From NCBI GenBank assembly GCA_015058295.1, contig SVCP01000013.1:1-37439 (forward strand): a stretch of DNA of 37,439 nucleotides, given 5' to 3'. The notes beneath the pieces are model-generated. The model saw nothing but the letters and a program-made list of their open reading frames with translations. It had not been told where the DNA came from and did no database searches. The stretch's first letter is position 1, and every line of letters starts with the position of its first letter. Shown piece after piece: positions 7,910 through 17,969 of this stretch. The position numbers and the translations under genes were made by a program. The stretch comes from Anaerofustis stercorihominis. GTDB lineage: Bacteria; Bacillota; Clostridia; Eubacteriales; Anaerofustaceae.

Positions 7910-8560
7910 CTACCTGTAATCGTCCAATACTGCGTAAATATCTGCTGTTACTTCCGCAATATCTTTCTGTCCGTTTACTTCTCTCAAAATGCCCTTATCT
8001 TTGTAGTAATTAATAAGCGGCAAGGTTTTTTCATCATACTCTTCAAGACGAGTTACAACTGTTTCTTCTTTATCGTCGTCTCTCTGGTAAAGCTCTGCTC
8101 CACATTTGTCGCAAATACCTTCCTTAGCAGGAGGATTGAATGATACATGGTAGGATGCTCCGCATTTGCAAAGTCTTCTGCCAACGATTCTTTCTGTAAG
8201 AAGCTTGTAATCAACAGTAATCGCCAACGCGCAATCAAGTTTATCGCTCTGTTCTGAAAGCATCTGATCAAGCGCACCTGCCTGAGCAAGAGTTCTCGGG
8301 AAACCGTCAAGCATATATCCGTTAGCTTTTACATCGTCCTGAGCAAGTCTGTCTTTAACCATTTCTACTGTGAGATCATCCGGAACAAGAAGACCTTTGT
8401 CCATATATTCCTTAGCTTTGATTCCCAGCGGTGTGTTTCCTTTAAGGTTAGCTCTGAAAATGTCGCCGGTTGAAATGTGTACTACATTGTACTTTTCAAC
8501 GATCTTTTCTGCCTGAGTGCCTTTGCCGGCTCCCGGAGGTCCTAAAATTATCAGTTTCAT
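7910..8560 (-). CDS. adk: Adenylate kinase with zinc-type LID
   Basis: Adk interconverts ATP, ADP and AMP. The 216-residue protein has the P-loop [10 protein letters not shown] (about 7-16), the AMP site TGDIFR and LDGFPRT, and a LID domain with four cysteines: Cys131, Cys133, Cys150 and Cys153. The first pair is C-x-C rather than the usual C-x2-C, while the second is C-x2-C. The gene sits between secY and map as in most Firmicutes, 13 bases after secY, with a GGAG site. Confidence 0.97.
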   Translation of the reverse strand: MKLIILGPPGAGKGTQAEKIVEKYNVVHISTGDIFRANLKGNTPLGIKAKEYMDKGLLVPDDLTVEMVKDRLAQDDVKANGYMLDGFPRTLAQAGALDQMLSEQSDKLDCALAITVDYKLLTERIVGRRLCKCGASYHVSFNPPAKEGICDKCGAELYQRDDDKEETVVTRLEEYDEKTLPLINYYKDKGILREVNGQKDIAEVTADIYAVLDDYR

Positions 8561-8573
8561 TTTTTCTCCTAAC

Positions 8574-9830
8574 TTATTTCAAGAAGCCTTTGTAGTTTCT
8601 CATGATTAAGTGCTGTTCGAGAGCTTTGACTGTTTCAAGCGCTACGCTTACTACAATCAACAAGCTCGTTCCGCCAAGCTGAATATTAAGGTTGAGAATG
8701 TTACCTGTAATAATCGGGATGATGGAGATGATGCAGAGGAAAATACCACCTGCAAACACTAATCTGTTGAGTATATTAGATATATAAATGACTGTCGGTT
8801 TACCCGGACGAATACCTGGAATGTATCCGCCGTACTGCTGGATGTTTTCAGCAATTTCTACAGGGTTGAATGAAATCGTTGAGTAGAAATAGCTGAATGC
8901 AACGATCAACACAAGATAAATAAGTGTTGTCCAGAAGCCGCCCCACTGGAACGCATTTGCAAATCCTGACCAGAATTTGCTGTTCGGGAAGAATGAAGCG
9001 ATTGTCGCCGGTGCCATTGTAATCGTCTGTGCGAAGATTACGGGGATAACACCTGACTGGTTTACTTTAAGCGGGAGATGTGTGTTTCTGCCGCCCATCT
9101 GCTTTCTGCCCTGAATTCTCTTAGCGTAGGTAATGGGAATCTTTCTTGTTCCTTCTTGAACAGCTACTACACCAACGACTGTTACGAGAACGAATACCGG
9201 AATAAGGATTGCAACCCAGATCGGGAAGTTTCCTGCGATAACACCTGTAATTATTGTTGAGATAGCTGACGGAACACCTGATACGATACCGATAAAGATA
9301 AGGAGCGAAATACCGTTTCCGATACCTTTTTCGGAGATCTGATCCCCGATCCATACGAGGAGCGATGTACCTGCCGTTACTACCATTACTACGATAGCAA
9401 TAGCATACCATGAGTCATTTGTCATAAAGCCTTTGAGTGTGAGCGCAAGTCCAAGTGCCTGAACAAGCGCCAACCCGATAGCCGCATATTTGGTGTATCT
9501 GGTAATTTTTTTCTTACCTTCTTCACCCATCTTAGAAAGCCTTTCAAGAGCCGGAATAGCAATCGTCAAAAGTTGCATAATGATTGATGCTGTGATATAC
9601 GGTTGTATAGACATAGCAAAAATCGAGAAGTTTTTAAAGTTGCCACCTGAGATGACGTTGAACAGTCCCAATACGCTGTTTGAGCCCAAGAGAGCACCGA
9701 GTACTTCTTTATCTACAAAAGGAACAGCGATAAAAGAACCGAGACGATATACAACGAGCATACAGAGTGTGAAAAGAATTCTTTTTCTGAGCTCGGGTAT
9801 TTTCCACGCATTCTTGATTGTTTCTATCAT
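8574..9830 (-). CDS. secY: Protein translocase subunit SecY
   Basis: SecY forms the protein-conducting channel of the Sec pathway in the cytoplasmic membrane. The 418-residue protein has the typical start [12 protein letters not shown], ten expected membrane helices, [15 protein letters not shown] in the region of the plug and helix 2, the cytoplasmic loop [20 protein letters not shown], and the C-terminal [17 protein letters not shown]. It starts one base after the rplO stop, so translation is coupled. Confidence 0.97.
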   Translation of the reverse strand: MIETIKNAWKIPELRKRILFTLCMLVVYRLGSFIAVPFVDKEVLGALLGSNSVLGLFNVISGGNFKNFSIFAMSIQPYITASIIMQLLTIAIPALERLSKMGEEGKKKITRYTKYAAIGLALVQALGLALTLKGFMTNDSWYAIAIVVMVVTAGTSLLVWIGDQISEKGIGNGISLLIFIGIVSGVPSAISTIITGVIAGNFPIWVAILIPVFVLVTVVGVVAVQEGTRKIPITYAKRIQGRKQMGGRNTHLPLKVNQSGVIPVIFAQTITMAPATIASFFPNSKFWSGFANAFQWGGFWTTLIYLVLIVAFSYFYSTISFNPVEIAENIQQYGGYIPGIRPGKPTVIYISNILNRLVFAGGIFLCIISIIPIITGNILNLNIQLGGTSLLIVVSVALETVKALEQHLIMRNYKGFLK

Positions 9831-9831
9831 A

Positions 9832-10305
9832 TTAGTTTTCCTCTGTGTTTTCCTCTACAGCTTCAACCTTGCCACCTGCAGCAACGATTTTCTGTGCTGC
9901 TGTTTCGCTTACTTTGTCAACTTTAACTGTGAGAGCTACGTTGATTTCGCCTTCGCCCAAGATCTTAACCATATCGTATTTATTCTTGATAATACCCATT
10001 TCTTTGAGTGTATCGATTGTTACCACACTGCCGGCTTCGAATACTTCGAGCTTATCAAGATTAATTACTGCATATTCCTTTTTGAATCTGTAGTTAGAGA
10101 ATCCTCTCTTAGGAACTCTTCTTGTAAGAGGCATCTGTCCGCCTTCAAATCCGGGACGAACACCGCCGCCACTACGTGATTTCTGACCGTCCTGTCCTCT
10201 GCCCGCAGTTTTGCCTCTGCCTGTAGCAGTACCTCTACCTTTTCTGATAGGGTCTTTCTTGCTACCCGGAGCCGGTGAAAGATTATGAAGTTTTAAACTA
10301 GCCAT
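9832..10305 (-). CDS. rplO: 50S ribosomal protein L15
   Basis: L15 is a late-assembling large-subunit protein. The 157-residue protein has the very basic Gly-rich extension (LHNLSPAPGSKK, KGRGTATGRGKTAGRGQ) that penetrates 23S rRNA, then RRVPKRGFSNYRFKKEYAV and the globular C-terminal domain. The last ten residues are acidic. It lies between rpmD and secY, one base before secY. Confidence 0.97.
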   Translation of the reverse strand: MASLKLHNLSPAPGSKKDPIRKGRGTATGRGKTAGRGQDGQKSRSGGGVRPGFEGGQMPLTRRVPKRGFSNYRFKKEYAVINLDKLEVFEAGSVVTIDTLKEMGIIKNKYDMVKILGEGEINVALTVKVDKVSETAAQKIVAAGGKVEAVEENTEEN

Positions 10306-10314
10306 ATCAATCTC

Positions 10315-10500
10315 CTACATTTCTTCGACTTTAAGCATAAAGCCGATTTTCTGAATAATTCCGCGAGTTGCGGGATCGTCGTTTCTTACAACGCTTGTGC
10401 CGATCTTTTTGAGGCCCAGAGCTTTAACGATCTTTTTCTGCTGTTCGTTTCTACCAATCAAACTCTTAACGAGTGTGATTTTAAGCTGTTTGTTTTCCAA
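10315..10500 (-). CDS. rpmD: 50S ribosomal protein L30
   Basis: L30 is a small large-subunit protein. I choose a TTG start at 10500, giving 61 residues, because an AAGGAG site (minus strand, 10511-10516, overlapping the rpsE stop) is ten bases upstream. An in-frame GTG at 10509 would leave a single base between the site and the codon. The protein contains LKITLVKSLIGRNEQQ and VVRNDDPATRGIIQKIGFML, the family core, and its length matches the usual 58-61 residues. Confidence 0.92.
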   Translation of the reverse strand: MENKQLKITLVKSLIGRNEQQKKIVKALGLKKIGTSVVRNDDPATRGIIQKIGFMLKVEEM

Positions 10501-10514
10501 TGTACTCACACTCC

Positions 10515-11018
10515 TTAACCTAAGATTTCTTCTACAGTCTTGCCTCTCTTAGCTGCAACTGTTTCTGCATCCACGAGTTCTGCGAGACCTGCGATAGTAG
10601 CTTTAACGAGGTTTGTTGAGTTACCGCTGCCGATTGATTTAGCACGGATGTCTGTGATACCTGCGAGTTCAAGTACGCTTCTTGCAGGACCGCCTGCAAG
10701 TACACCTGTACCTTTTGTAGCCGGCATAAGGATAACTTTACCTGCACCGAATCTTCCGATTACTTTGTGCGGGATTGTTGTGCCTCTTCTTGCTACACAT
10801 ACCATGTTCTTTTTAGCATCTTCGATACCTTTTCTGATAGCTTCCGGAATTTCGATAGCTTTACCGATACCAACGCCTACATGGCCGTTTTCATCTCCGA
10901 CAACTACGAGGCAGCTGAAACGGAAGTTTTTACCACCTTTAACTGTCTTAGATACTCTATTGATTGCAACTACTTTTTCTTTTAACTCCAGACCTGCCGG
11001 CGGATTAAATTTAGTCAT
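10515..11018 (-). CDS. rpsE: 30S ribosomal protein S5
   Basis: S5 helps maintain decoding accuracy and contacts S4 and mRNA. The 167-residue protein has an N-terminal double-stranded-RNA-binding-like domain ([38 protein letters not shown]) and the C-terminal domain ([29 protein letters not shown]). The ATG has a GGGAGG site. It lies 14 bases after rplR, in the standard spc order. Confidence 0.97.
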   Translation of the reverse strand: MTKFNPPAGLELKEKVVAINRVSKTVKGGKNFRFSCLVVVGDENGHVGVGIGKAIEIPEAIRKGIEDAKKNMVCVARRGTTIPHKVIGRFGAGKVILMPATKGTGVLAGGPARSVLELAGITDIRAKSIGSGNSTNLVKATIAGLAELVDAETVAAKRGKTVEEILG

Positions 11019-11032
11019 CGCTGCGTCCTCCC

Positions 11033-11395
11033 TTAGAATTCCAAGCCGGCTTCTCTTGCCGCATCAGCGAGAGCTGCAACTCTGCCGTGGTACACATAGC
11101 CGCCTCTGTCGAAAACAACTGTTTTATATCCTTTTTCGATAGCTCTTTCAGCTACTGCTTTACCAACAGCTTTGGCAGCTTCGATGTTAGATGTGCTTTC
11201 GAGTGTTTCACCAAGTGTCAATGTTGAAGCTTCAGCAACTGTTACTGCGTTAAGATCATCGATCAACTGAGCATACATATGCTTATTGCTACGGAATACA
11301 TTGAGTCTCGGGATTTCCGGAGTGCCGATGATGTGATTGCGAATACGCTGGTGTCTTTTAACTCTGATTTTATTTTTTTCAGGTTTTTTAATCAT
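11033..11395 (-). CDS. rplR: 50S ribosomal protein L18
   Basis: L18 binds 5S rRNA with L5. The 120-residue protein contains [37 protein letters not shown] and the family end [20 protein letters not shown]. The length is typical. It lies 15 bases after rplF and 14 before rpsE. Confidence 0.97.
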   Translation of the reverse strand: MIKKPEKNKIRVKRHQRIRNHIIGTPEIPRLNVFRSNKHMYAQLIDDLNAVTVAEASTLTLGETLESTSNIEAAKAVGKAVAERAIEKGYKTVVFDRGGYVYHGRVAALADAAREAGLEF

Positions 11396-11410
11396 TATCT
11401 CACTCCTTTA

Positions 11411-11950
11411 TTATTTCTTACCTGATTTGCCTTCTTTAAGTTTGATAACTTCATCGGCATATCTGATACCTTTACCTTTGTACGGTTCAGGCTGTCTTAC
11501 TTTTCTGATGTTTGCTGCGTACTGTCCGACCACTGCTTTGTCAATACCTTTAACGATGATCTTGTTTGTACCTTCAACAACTGTTTCGATTCCTTCCGGA
11601 TCGTCCATTTCTACCGGGTGTGAGTAACCAACGTTGAGAACGAGTGTTTTACCGTTCTTCTGAACTCTGTAACCAACACCAACTACCTGGAGTTCCTTTG
11701 CGAAACCTGCACTTACACCAATTACCATGTTTGAAAGAAGTTTTGTTGTAAGTCCGTGTAAGCTCTTGTGTTCTTTGCTGTCTGTAGGACGAGTAACTGT
11801 CAATACTCCATTATCGATAGCTACTGTCATATCTTTGCTAATTGCCTGTGTTAATTCACCCTTCGGGCCTTTTACCGTTGCAAGACCGTTATCTACGGTT
11901 ACTTCTACGCCTGCGGGAACATTAACCGGCATTCTTCCAATTCTTGACAT
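11411..11950 (-). CDS. rplF: 50S ribosomal protein L6
   Basis: L6 binds near the sarcin-ricin loop, where elongation factors dock. The 179-residue protein starts [19 protein letters not shown] and carries two copies of the L6 fold. The second has the signature [16 protein letters not shown] near the end. A GGAGG site lies 7-11 bases upstream of the ATG. It lies 21 bases after rpsH. Confidence 0.97.
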   Translation of the reverse strand: MSRIGRMPVNVPAGVEVTVDNGLATVKGPKGELTQAISKDMTVAIDNGVLTVTRPTDSKEHKSLHGLTTKLLSNMVIGVSAGFAKELQVVGVGYRVQKNGKTLVLNVGYSHPVEMDDPEGIETVVEGTNKIIVKGIDKAVVGQYAANIRKVRQPEPYKGKGIRYADEVIKLKEGKSGKK

Positions 11951-11971
11951 TGAATGTGCCTCCTTAATTAA

Positions 11972-12370
11972 TTACCAGACGTAGCAGAGAACTTCTCCGC
12001 CAACGTTTGCCTTGCGAGCCTGTTTATCTGTCATAATGCCTTTGGATGTTGAAATGATTGCGATTCCGAGACCGTTAAGAACCTTCGGAATTTCATCCTT
12101 AGCTGCGTAAATACGAAGACCCGGTTTAGAAATTCTCTTGATACCTGAGATAACCTTTGAGTCCTGTTTACCGTATTTCAATGTGATTTCAATCAATCCC
12201 TGCTTATCATCTTCAATGAACTTAACATCGCTGATGTAACCTTCATCAAGCAAAATTTTAGCGATTTCCTTCTTCACGTTTGAAGCGGGAATGGTTACGC
12301 TCGGATGTTTAGCATTGTTTGCATTTCTGATCCTTGTGAGCATATCTGCAATAGGGTCAGTCATTACCAT
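11972..12370 (-). CDS. rpsH: 30S ribosomal protein S8
   Basis: S8 binds the central domain of 16S rRNA and, in some bacteria, represses the spc operon. The 132-residue sequence has [17 protein letters not shown] and the C-terminal [20 protein letters not shown]. Two ATGs lie two codons apart. The first, at 12370, has AGGAGG at good spacing and is preferred. The gene lies 28 bases after rpsZ. Confidence 0.97.
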   Translation of the reverse strand: MVMTDPIADMLTRIRNANNAKHPSVTIPASNVKKEIAKILLDEGYISDVKFIEDDKQGLIEITLKYGKQDSKVISGIKRISKPGLRIYAAKDEIPKVLNGLGIAIISTSKGIMTDKQARKANVGGEVLCYVW

Positions 12371-12398
12371 ATCGACGTCCTCCTTTGATTATTTTGTC

Positions 12399-12584
12399 TT
12401 ACCAGCTTGCTTTCTTTACGCCGGGGATTTCGCCCTTATAAGCAAGTTCTCTGAAACATATTCTGCAAATGCCGTATTTTCTGAGGTACGCATGAGGTCT
12501 TCCGCAGATTTTGCATCTGTTGTATGCTCTGGTAGAGAATTTCGGTTCACGCTTTTGTTTAGCGATCATTGATTTCTTAGCCAT
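12399..12584 (-). CDS. rpsZ: 30S ribosomal protein S14, zinc-binding type Z
   Basis: S14 is a head protein of the small subunit. This 61-residue form has a complete Cys24-x2-Cys27 and Cys40-x2-Cys43 zinc ribbon ([20 protein letters not shown]) and the typical end [12 protein letters not shown]. It is the short C+ paralogue normal for Firmicutes spc operons. It lies ten bases after rplE with a GGAGG site. Confidence 0.97.
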   Translation of the reverse strand: MAKKSMIAKQKREPKFSTRAYNRCKICGRPHAYLRKYGICRICFRELAYKGEIPGVKKASW

Positions 12585-12594
12585 GTTTTCCTCC

Positions 12595-13140
12595 TTATTC
12601 CTGTGCGAACGGCATACCGAGAAGCTTGATGAGTTCGTAAGCTTCTTCGTCTGTCTGAGCAGTTGTTACGAAAATTACGTCCATACCACGGATAGATTCT
12701 ACCTGGTCGTAGCTGATTTCCGGGAACATGATCTGTTCTTTTACGCCGAGAGCGTAGTTTCCTCTTCCGTCAAAGCTTGAAGCGGGAACACCACGGAAGT
12801 CACGGATACGCGGAACAGCGATGTTGATGAGCTTGTCAGCGAATTCATACATTCTGTCGCCTCTGAGTGTTACTTTAGCACCGATATCCATGCCTTTACG
12901 AAGTTTAAAGTTAGAAACTGATTTCTTAGCTTTAACAATAATCGGCTTCTGACCTGCGATGAGGCCGAGTTCTTTTACGGCTGCTTCCATAGCCTTCGGG
13001 TTATCTTTGCAATCACCGAAACGCATGTTGATTACGATCTTTTCAAGTTTCGGAATCTGCATTACGTTTTTGTAATTGAATTTTTCCTGCAAACCGGGGA
13101 CTGCAACTTCTTTATATAATTCCTGTAATCTTGTTGTCAT
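12595..13140 (-). CDS. rplE: 50S ribosomal protein L5
   Basis: L5 links 5S rRNA to the large subunit and contacts the P-site tRNA. The 181-residue protein contains [40 protein letters not shown] and the Pro/Gly-rich loop [20 protein letters not shown], all family signatures. The length is normal. It lies 12 bases after rplX. Confidence 0.97.
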   Translation of the reverse strand: MTTRLQELYKEVAVPGLQEKFNYKNVMQIPKLEKIVINMRFGDCKDNPKAMEAAVKELGLIAGQKPIIVKAKKSVSNFKLRKGMDIGAKVTLRGDRMYEFADKLINIAVPRIRDFRGVPASSFDGRGNYALGVKEQIMFPEISYDQVESIRGMDVIFVTTAQTDEEAYELIKLLGMPFAQE

Positions 13141-13152
13141 TGTTTACTCCCC

Positions 13153-13494
13153 TTATTTATCCAATGTTTCGCCGCATTTCTTGCAAACGCGAACTTTTTT
13201 ATTGTCAGCAAGTACTTTAGCGCCTGTTCTTACACCCTTCTTGCATGTCGGGCAGTAAAGAAGAACGTTTGAAGCATGGATAGAACCTTCGAGCTCGATG
13301 ATGCCACCCTGCTGCATCTGGTTAGTCGGTTTCATGTGTTTCTTTCTCATATTAACACCTTCAACTACGACTCTGTTCGTCTTCGGCATAACTTTCAATA
13401 CTTTACCTGTTACACGGCCATCTTTAGCGTTCTGGAAATCTTTTTCCCTTGCACCTGAGATAACCTCAACAATGTCACCTGTTTTAATGTGCAT
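13153..13494 (-). CDS. rplX: 50S ribosomal protein L24 with C-terminal Cys pairs
   Basis: L24 initiates large-subunit assembly. The 113-residue protein has a KOW motif (MHIKTGDIVEVISGAREKDF, AKDGRVTGKVLKVMPKTNR) and two CxxC pairs, YCPTCKKGVRTG and RVCKKCGETLD, which would form a zinc ribbon. This is usual for low-GC Gram-positive L24. It lies between rplN and rplE with 12-base gaps on both sides. Confidence 0.96.
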   Translation of the reverse strand: MHIKTGDIVEVISGAREKDFQNAKDGRVTGKVLKVMPKTNRVVVEGVNMRKKHMKPTNQMQQGGIIELEGSIHASNVLLYCPTCKKGVRTGAKVLADNKKVRVCKKCGETLDK

Positions 13495-13506
13495 CGTAAA
13501 TACCTC

Positions 13507-13875
13507 CTAAAGTACTTCCGGAGCGAGAGAAACGATCTTCATGAACTGTTTTTCTCTCAATTCGCGGGCTACCGGTCCGAATATACGTGTTCCTCTCGGC
13601 TGTAAATCATCTCTGATGATAACAGCTGCGTTCTGGTCAAATTTGATTTCGCTACCGTCCGGGCGTTTAATTGCGTTTACTGTTCTTACTACTACAGCCT
13701 TTACAACGTCACCCTTCTTAACTGCACCACCCGGTGCTGCACTTTTAACTGAGCAGATGATGATGTCTCCGACGCTTGCGTATCTTCTCTTTGTACCGCC
13801 GAGAACTCTGATACACAAAAGCTCTTTAGCTCCGGTATTGTCGGCAACTTTTAAACGTGTTTCCTGTTGTATCAT
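13507..13875 (-). CDS. rplN: 50S ribosomal protein L14
   Basis: L14 lies at the subunit interface and forms bridges to 16S rRNA. The 122-residue beta-barrel protein begins [20 protein letters not shown] and contains [20 protein letters not shown] and [20 protein letters not shown]. It is exactly the usual 122 residues. It lies 24 bases after rpsQ. Confidence 0.98.
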   Translation of the reverse strand: MIQQETRLKVADNTGAKELLCIRVLGGTKRRYASVGDIIICSVKSAAPGGAVKKGDVVKAVVVRTVNAIKRPDGSEIKFDQNAAVIIRDDLQPRGTRIFGPVARELREKQFMKIVSLAPEVL

Positions 13876-13899
13876 TCTTAATCTCCTTAAATACCGAAA

Positions 13900-14157
13900 T
13901 TATTTTGCTTTTTCGACGATTTCAACAAGTCTCCAACGTTTTCTCTTGCTGAGAGGTCTTGTTTCCATGATTTTAACTGTATCGCCGATACCGCATACGT
14001 TCTGTTCATCGTGAGCCATGAACTTTGTTGTTTTCTTAACTCTTTTCTTATAAAGCGGATGATTTTCCATTGTTTCTACAGCAACAACGATGCTCTTATC
14101 GCCTTTATCAGAAACGACTTTACCGATTCTGGTTTTTCTGTTAGCTCTTTCGTCCAT
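13900..14157 (-). CDS. rpsQ: 30S ribosomal protein S17
   Basis: S17 is an early-binding small-subunit protein. The 85-residue OB-fold protein contains [39 protein letters not shown] and [20 protein letters not shown], the family signature. It lies 12 bases after rpmC with a GGAGG site. Confidence 0.97.
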   Translation of the reverse strand: MDERANRKTRIGKVVSDKGDKSIVVAVETMENHPLYKKRVKKTTKFMAHDEQNVCGIGDTVKIMETRPLSKRKRWRLVEIVEKAK

Positions 14158-14169
14158 TTATACCTCCGC

Positions 14170-14373
14170 TTATGCTTTAGCAGCATCGAGTTCTTTTTCT
14201 CTCAATACTGTCTTGATTCTTGCATAGTCTTTTTTAACTTCTTTGATCCTGAGTGGATTTTCAAGCTGGCCTGTTGCGTGCTGAAAACGCAGATTGAAGA
14301 GTTCTTCTTTAAGGCTCTTAAGCTCGTTTGCCAATTCTTCAGGTGTTCTTGTTCTGAGTTCTTTAGCTTTCAT
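14170..14373 (-). CDS. rpmC: 50S ribosomal protein L29
   Basis: L29 lies at the exit tunnel and helps recruit trigger factor and SRP. The 67-residue, mainly helical protein has the family core [20 protein letters not shown] and [19 protein letters not shown]. The ATG overlaps the rplP stop by one base (TAATG), so it is translationally coupled. Confidence 0.97.
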   Translation of the reverse strand: MKAKELRTRTPEELANELKSLKEELFNLRFQHATGQLENPLRIKEVKKDYARIKTVLREKELDAAKA

Positions 14374-14801
14374 TAGTTTTCACCACCAACTTCTTTTTCA
14401 CGTACAATGAATTTTGTCTTGATAGGTAACTTGTGCTGAGCGAGTCTCATAGCTTCTCTTGCTGTTGCTTCATCAACACCGCTGAGTTCGAACATTACTC
14501 TGCCCGGCTTAACTACTGCTACCCAGTATTCCGGTGAACCTTTACCGCTACCCATACGAGTTTCAGCAGGTTTCTTTGTTACCGGCTTGTCAGGGAAGAT
14601 TTTGATCCAAACCTTACCGCCTCTTTTGATATATCTTGTCATCGCGATACGGGCTGCTTCGATCTGGTTTGATTTGATCCAGCCCGGTTCGAGTGCCTGG
14701 ATGGCATAATCGCCATATGAGATTGTATTGCCTCTTGTAGCCTTACCTGTCATGCGGCCACGGTGCACTCTTCTGCGCTTAACTCTTTTAGGCATTAACA
14801 T
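14373..14801 (-). CDS. rplP: 50S ribosomal protein L16
   Basis: L16 organises the peptidyl-transferase region and the A-site tRNA channel. The 142-residue protein contains [40 protein letters not shown] and [20 protein letters not shown]. Two in-frame ATGs (14801 and 14795) are possible. The first is ten bases from AAGGAGG and the second sixteen, so the first is chosen, giving MLMPKR. It lies 30 bases after rpsC. Confidence 0.97.
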   Translation of the reverse strand: MLMPKRVKRRRVHRGRMTGKATRGNTISYGDYAIQALEPGWIKSNQIEAARIAMTRYIKRGGKVWIKIFPDKPVTKKPAETRMGSGKGSPEYWVAVVKPGRVMFELSGVDEATAREAMRLAQHKLPIKTKFIVREKEVGGEN

Positions 14802-14831
14802 GATTTTGTTTCCTCCTTAAAACACGCAGGC

Positions 14832-15470
14832 TTACTTCCTTGACGGAAGGACTTCGCCTTTGTTGATCCATACTTTAACACCGATCTTACCATATGTTGT
14901 ATCAGCTTCTGCTGTACCGTAGTCAATGTTTGCTCTGAGTGTGTGGAGCGGTACATTGCCTTCACTGTAAGATTCGCTTCTTGCGATTTCAGCACCGTTA
15001 AGTCTTCCGGAACATGTTGTCTTGATTCCTTCAGCGCCGCCTCTGATTGCTCTTGCGATAGCATTCTTCATTGCTTTACGGAAAGCGATTCTCTTTTCGA
15101 GCTGCTGAGCAATGTTTTCAGCTACGAGCTGTGCATCACAGTCAACATTCTTAACTTCCATAACGTTGATGTTAACCTGTTTGCCTGTCATCTTAACGAG
15201 AGCTTTTCTGAGTGCGTCGATTCCTGCGCCGCCCTTACCGATGATTCTGCCCGGTTTTCCTGTGTAGATGAAAAGTGTAACTCTGTTAGCGCTTCTTTCG
15301 ATTTCTACTCTTGAAATACCTGTAGCATACTGTGTTTTCTTGATATATTCTCTGATCTTATAATCTTCTACGAGAAGATCGCCGAATTCTTTATCTTTAG
15401 CGTACCATCTTGAAGACCAATCTTTGATAACACCGACTCTTAAGCCGTGAGGATTTACTTTCTGACCCAA
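14832..15470 (-). CDS. rpsC: 30S ribosomal protein S3
   Basis: S3 lines the mRNA entry channel and has helicase activity with S4 and S5. The 212-residue protein starts [20 protein letters not shown], has the KH-type loop [19 protein letters not shown] and ends with the S3 C-terminal domain [19 protein letters not shown]. The start codon is TTG, with GGAGG seven bases upstream (minus strand, 15478-15482). No ATG fits the family N-terminus. It lies 12 bases after rplV. Confidence 0.97.
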   Translation of the reverse strand: MGQKVNPHGLRVGVIKDWSSRWYAKDKEFGDLLVEDYKIREYIKKTQYATGISRVEIERSANRVTLFIYTGKPGRIIGKGGAGIDALRKALVKMTGKQVNINVMEVKNVDCDAQLVAENIAQQLEKRIAFRKAMKNAIARAIRGGAEGIKTTCSGRLNGAEIARSESYSEGNVPLHTLRANIDYGTAEADTTYGKIGVKVWINKGEVLPSRK

Positions 15471-15482
15471 AGTGATACCTCC

Positions 15483-15836
15483 TTAATTTCTTTCTCTGAG
15501 CACTACGCTCAAATGAGAACTTCTCTTAAGAATGATAACGCCTCTGCCGTGAGAGAGAGCTTTCATTCTCTTCATTGTCGGACCCTGATTAGCCATTACT
15601 GTGTGTACATAAAGCTTATCAACATCCATGTTGTGGTTATTTTCTGCATTTGCTGCTGCAGAACGAAGTACTTTTTCCATAGCTCTTGCCGGCTTGTTGC
15701 CTGTGAGTCTGCAAATAACGATTGCTTCGTCAATGCTCTTTCCTCTTACGAGGTCAGCTACTCTTCTGGCTTTAAGCGGAGATACTCTTACATACTTCGC
15801 AACAGCTTTAGCTTCTTTTACATTTTGAACCTGCAT
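15483..15836 (-). CDS. rplV: 50S ribosomal protein L22
   Basis: L22 lines the exit tunnel with its beta-hairpin. The 117-residue protein contains AKYVRVSPLKARRVADLVRG, VLRSAAANAENNHNMDVDKL and the hairpin region GPTMKRMKALSHGRGVIILK. It has a GGAGG site at the ATG and lies 16 bases after rpsS. Confidence 0.97.
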   Translation of the reverse strand: MQVQNVKEAKAVAKYVRVSPLKARRVADLVRGKSIDEAIVICRLTGNKPARAMEKVLRSAAANAENNHNMDVDKLYVHTVMANQGPTMKRMKALSHGRGVIILKRSSHLSVVLRERN

Positions 15837-15852
15837 ATCTTCCTCCTAAAGA

Positions 15853-16131
15853 CTATCTGCCGCCGGTTCTTTTTTCGCCGGCGTGTCCTCTGAACGTTCT
15901 TGTCGGTGCAAACTCACCGAGTTTGTGACCAACCATATCTTCCGTTACGAATACGGGAACGTGTTTTCTGCCGTCATGCACAGCAATTGTGTGACCAACG
16001 AACTCAGGATAGATTGTGCAATCTCTTGACCATGTTTTTACTACTTGTTTTTCGCCGCCGTTGTTCATTGCTTCGATTCTTGCGAAGAGTCTTTCATCAA
16101 CGTATGGGCCCTTTTTAGCAGATCTGCTCAT
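15853..16131 (-). CDS. rpsS: 30S ribosomal protein S19
   Basis: S19 pairs with S13 in the 30S head. The 92-residue protein has [40 protein letters not shown] and the signature [17 protein letters not shown]. The length is exactly typical. It lies 27 bases after rplB. Confidence 0.97.
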   Translation of the reverse strand: MSRSAKKGPYVDERLFARIEAMNNGGEKQVVKTWSRDCTIYPEFVGHTIAVHDGRKHVPVFVTEDMVGHKLGEFAPTRTFRGHAGEKRTGGR

Positions 16132-16158
16132 TAGTTGTTATTCCTCCGTTTCCCGTTA

Positions 16159-16995
16159 TTATTTAGCGTTGCGTCTTCTTACAATGTACTTGTCAGAAGG
16201 TTTGTTCTTCTTACGAGTCTTGTAACCAAGAGCCGGTTTACCCCAGGGAGTAGCCGGACCGCTTCTACCGATAGGTGCTCTACCTTCACCACCACCGTGC
16301 GGATGGTCGTTCGGGTTCATAACTGAACCACGTACTGTCGGACGTACGTTCATGTGTCTCTTTCTGCCGGCTTTACCGATTGTGATGTTGCCGTGATCGA
16401 GGTTACCAACCTGTCCGATTGTAGCTCTGCATTCTTTTCTTACCATTCTCATTTCGCCGCTGGGGAGTCTGAGTGTAACATAGTTACCTTCTTTAGCCAT
16501 CAACTGAACGAATGATCCTGCGCTTCTTGCGAGCTGAGCGCCTTTGCCTGCTTTGAGTTCGATGTTGTGAATGATTGTACCAACCGGGATATTTTCGAGG
16601 GGAAGTGAGTTTCCTACGCGAATATCCGCATTCGGACCTGACATTACTTCATCGCCTGCCTTAAGGCCGTTCGGAGCAATAATGTAAGCTTTTGTACCGT
16701 CTACGTAGTAAAGAAGAGCGATGTTTGCGCTTCTGTTCGGATCGTATTCGATAGCCTTTACTTTTGCGGGAACGTTGTCTTTATTTCTTTTAAAATCAAT
16801 GATTCTGTATTTCTGTTTTGTACCGCCGCCCTGATGACGAACAGTAATTCTTCCGGTGTTGTTTCTGCCTGCTTTTTTGGATTTTGAAGCGAGGAGAGTT
16901 TTTTCCGGCGCCTTGCTCGGCGTTAATTCTTCAAAAGTTGAAACCGTCATTCCTCTGAGACCGGGAGTAGTCGGTTTATACTTTCTTATACCCAT
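16159..16995 (-). CDS. rplB: 50S ribosomal protein L2
   Basis: L2 is required for subunit association and peptidyl-transferase activity. The 278-residue protein starts [19 protein letters not shown] and has the OB-fold core ([20 protein letters not shown]), [19 protein letters not shown] and the C-terminal [18 protein letters not shown], whose His is conserved near the catalytic centre. It lies 46 bases after rplW with a GGAGG site. Confidence 0.98.
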   Translation of the reverse strand: MGIRKYKPTTPGLRGMTVSTFEELTPSKAPEKTLLASKSKKAGRNNTGRITVRHQGGGTKQKYRIIDFKRNKDNVPAKVKAIEYDPNRSANIALLYYVDGTKAYIIAPNGLKAGDEVMSGPNADIRVGNSLPLENIPVGTIIHNIELKAGKGAQLARSAGSFVQLMAKEGNYVTLRLPSGEMRMVRKECRATIGQVGNLDHGNITIGKAGRKRHMNVRPTVRGSVMNPNDHPHGGGEGRAPIGRSGPATPWGKPALGYKTRKKNKPSDKYIVRRRNAK

Positions 16996-17041
16996 AGTTT
17001 GTTTCCTCCTTGGTTTTTATCGGGTATCGGGCACTGCCTGA

Positions 17042-17332
17042 TTACATTCCTTCAAAGAACTGAATTTCTTTGCTGTCCGGAGAAACAACTACGATTGCTT
17101 TCTTCCAGTCCGGACGTTTGCCGGGGTTGAAACGGCCAACTCTTTTAACTTTGCCGTCATAGTTCATTGTGTTAACACGAAGAACTTTAACTCCGAAGAT
17201 CTTTTCAACAGCATCTTTAATCTGATACTTGTTGGCATCTTTATTTACTTGGAATGTGTATCTTTTTTCCTGAGCATCCATCATAGATTTTTCTGTGATG
17301 ATCGGTCTAATAATGATATCATACGGTGTCAT
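17042..17332 (-). CDS. rplW: 50S ribosomal protein L23
   Basis: L23 is the main docking site at the exit tunnel for SRP and trigger factor. The 96-residue protein has [18 protein letters not shown], the KYTF-like [20 protein letters not shown], and [18 protein letters not shown]. Its ATG overlaps the rplD stop by one base (TAATG). Confidence 0.97.
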   Translation of the reverse strand: MTPYDIIIRPIITEKSMMDAQEKRYTFQVNKDANKYQIKDAVEKIFGVKVLRVNTMNYDGKVKRVGRFNPGKRPDWKKAIVVVSPDSKEIQFFEGM

Positions 17333-17949
17333 TATGCATACACCTCCTGGATTTTTTCGAGAGCAGCTTTTGTAATGAGCATGTTGTCGCAGTTGAGCAT
17401 GTCATATACATTGAGTGTGCCTACGAGTGTGCAGTCAGCTGTTGCGATGTTTCTTACTGATTTAACAACATTAACATCATTTTCAGCAATAACTACGAGA
17501 GTTTTCTTGAGGTTGAGGTTATTGAGAACTGCAACCATTTCCTTTGTCTTCGGAACTTCGAATGCGAGTTCATCAATGAATTTAATTTCGCCTTCAGCTG
17601 CTTTTGAAGAGAATACAGACTTCATAGCAAGTCTTCTCATCTTCTTGTTGAGCTTCTGATCATAATCTCTTGGTTTCGGAGCGAAAGCAACACCACCGTG
17701 TCTCCATACAGGATTACGTTTTGTACCTACTCTTGCACGGCCTGTACCTTTCTGTCTCCAGGGTTTTTTACCGCTGCCTGATACTTCACCTTTTGTTTTT
17801 GCAGACTGTGTGCCCTGTCTCTGGTTAGCGAGATAAGCTACAACTGCCTGATGAACAACGTAAGGTTTCGGCTCGATAGCGAATATATTTTCGTCTAATT
17901 CAACGCTGCCGACGATTTCGCCTGCTTTGTTTAATACATCAGCTTTCAT
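17332..17949 (-). CDS. rplD: 50S ribosomal protein L4
   Basis: L4 lines the tunnel constriction and, in gamma-proteobacteria, represses the S10 operon. The 205-residue protein has the extended loop [20 protein letters not shown] and [20 protein letters not shown] and a normal C-terminal half. It lies 20 bases after rplC. If the structured rpsJ leader is autoregulatory, L4 is the first ligand to consider. Confidence 0.97.
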   Translation of the reverse strand: MKADVLNKAGEIVGSVELDENIFAIEPKPYVVHQAVVAYLANQRQGTQSAKTKGEVSGSGKKPWRQKGTGRARVGTKRNPVWRHGGVAFAPKPRDYDQKLNKKMRRLAMKSVFSSKAAEGEIKFIDELAFEVPKTKEMVAVLNNLNLKKTLVVIAENDVNVVKSVRNIATADCTLVGTLNVYDMLNCDNMLITKAALEKIQEVYA

Positions 17950-17969
17950 TTATATATGTCCTCCTGCTC

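Noticed and set aside
9078-9411. Open frames of 60-96 codons inside secY on either strand
   Set aside because: They have no ribosome site and are low-complexity shadows rich in Tyr, Arg or Cys; secY is unambiguous.
10501-10509. GTG start for rpmD
   Set aside because: It would leave only one base after the AAGGAG site; the TTG at 10500 has ideal spacing and gives the usual L30 length.
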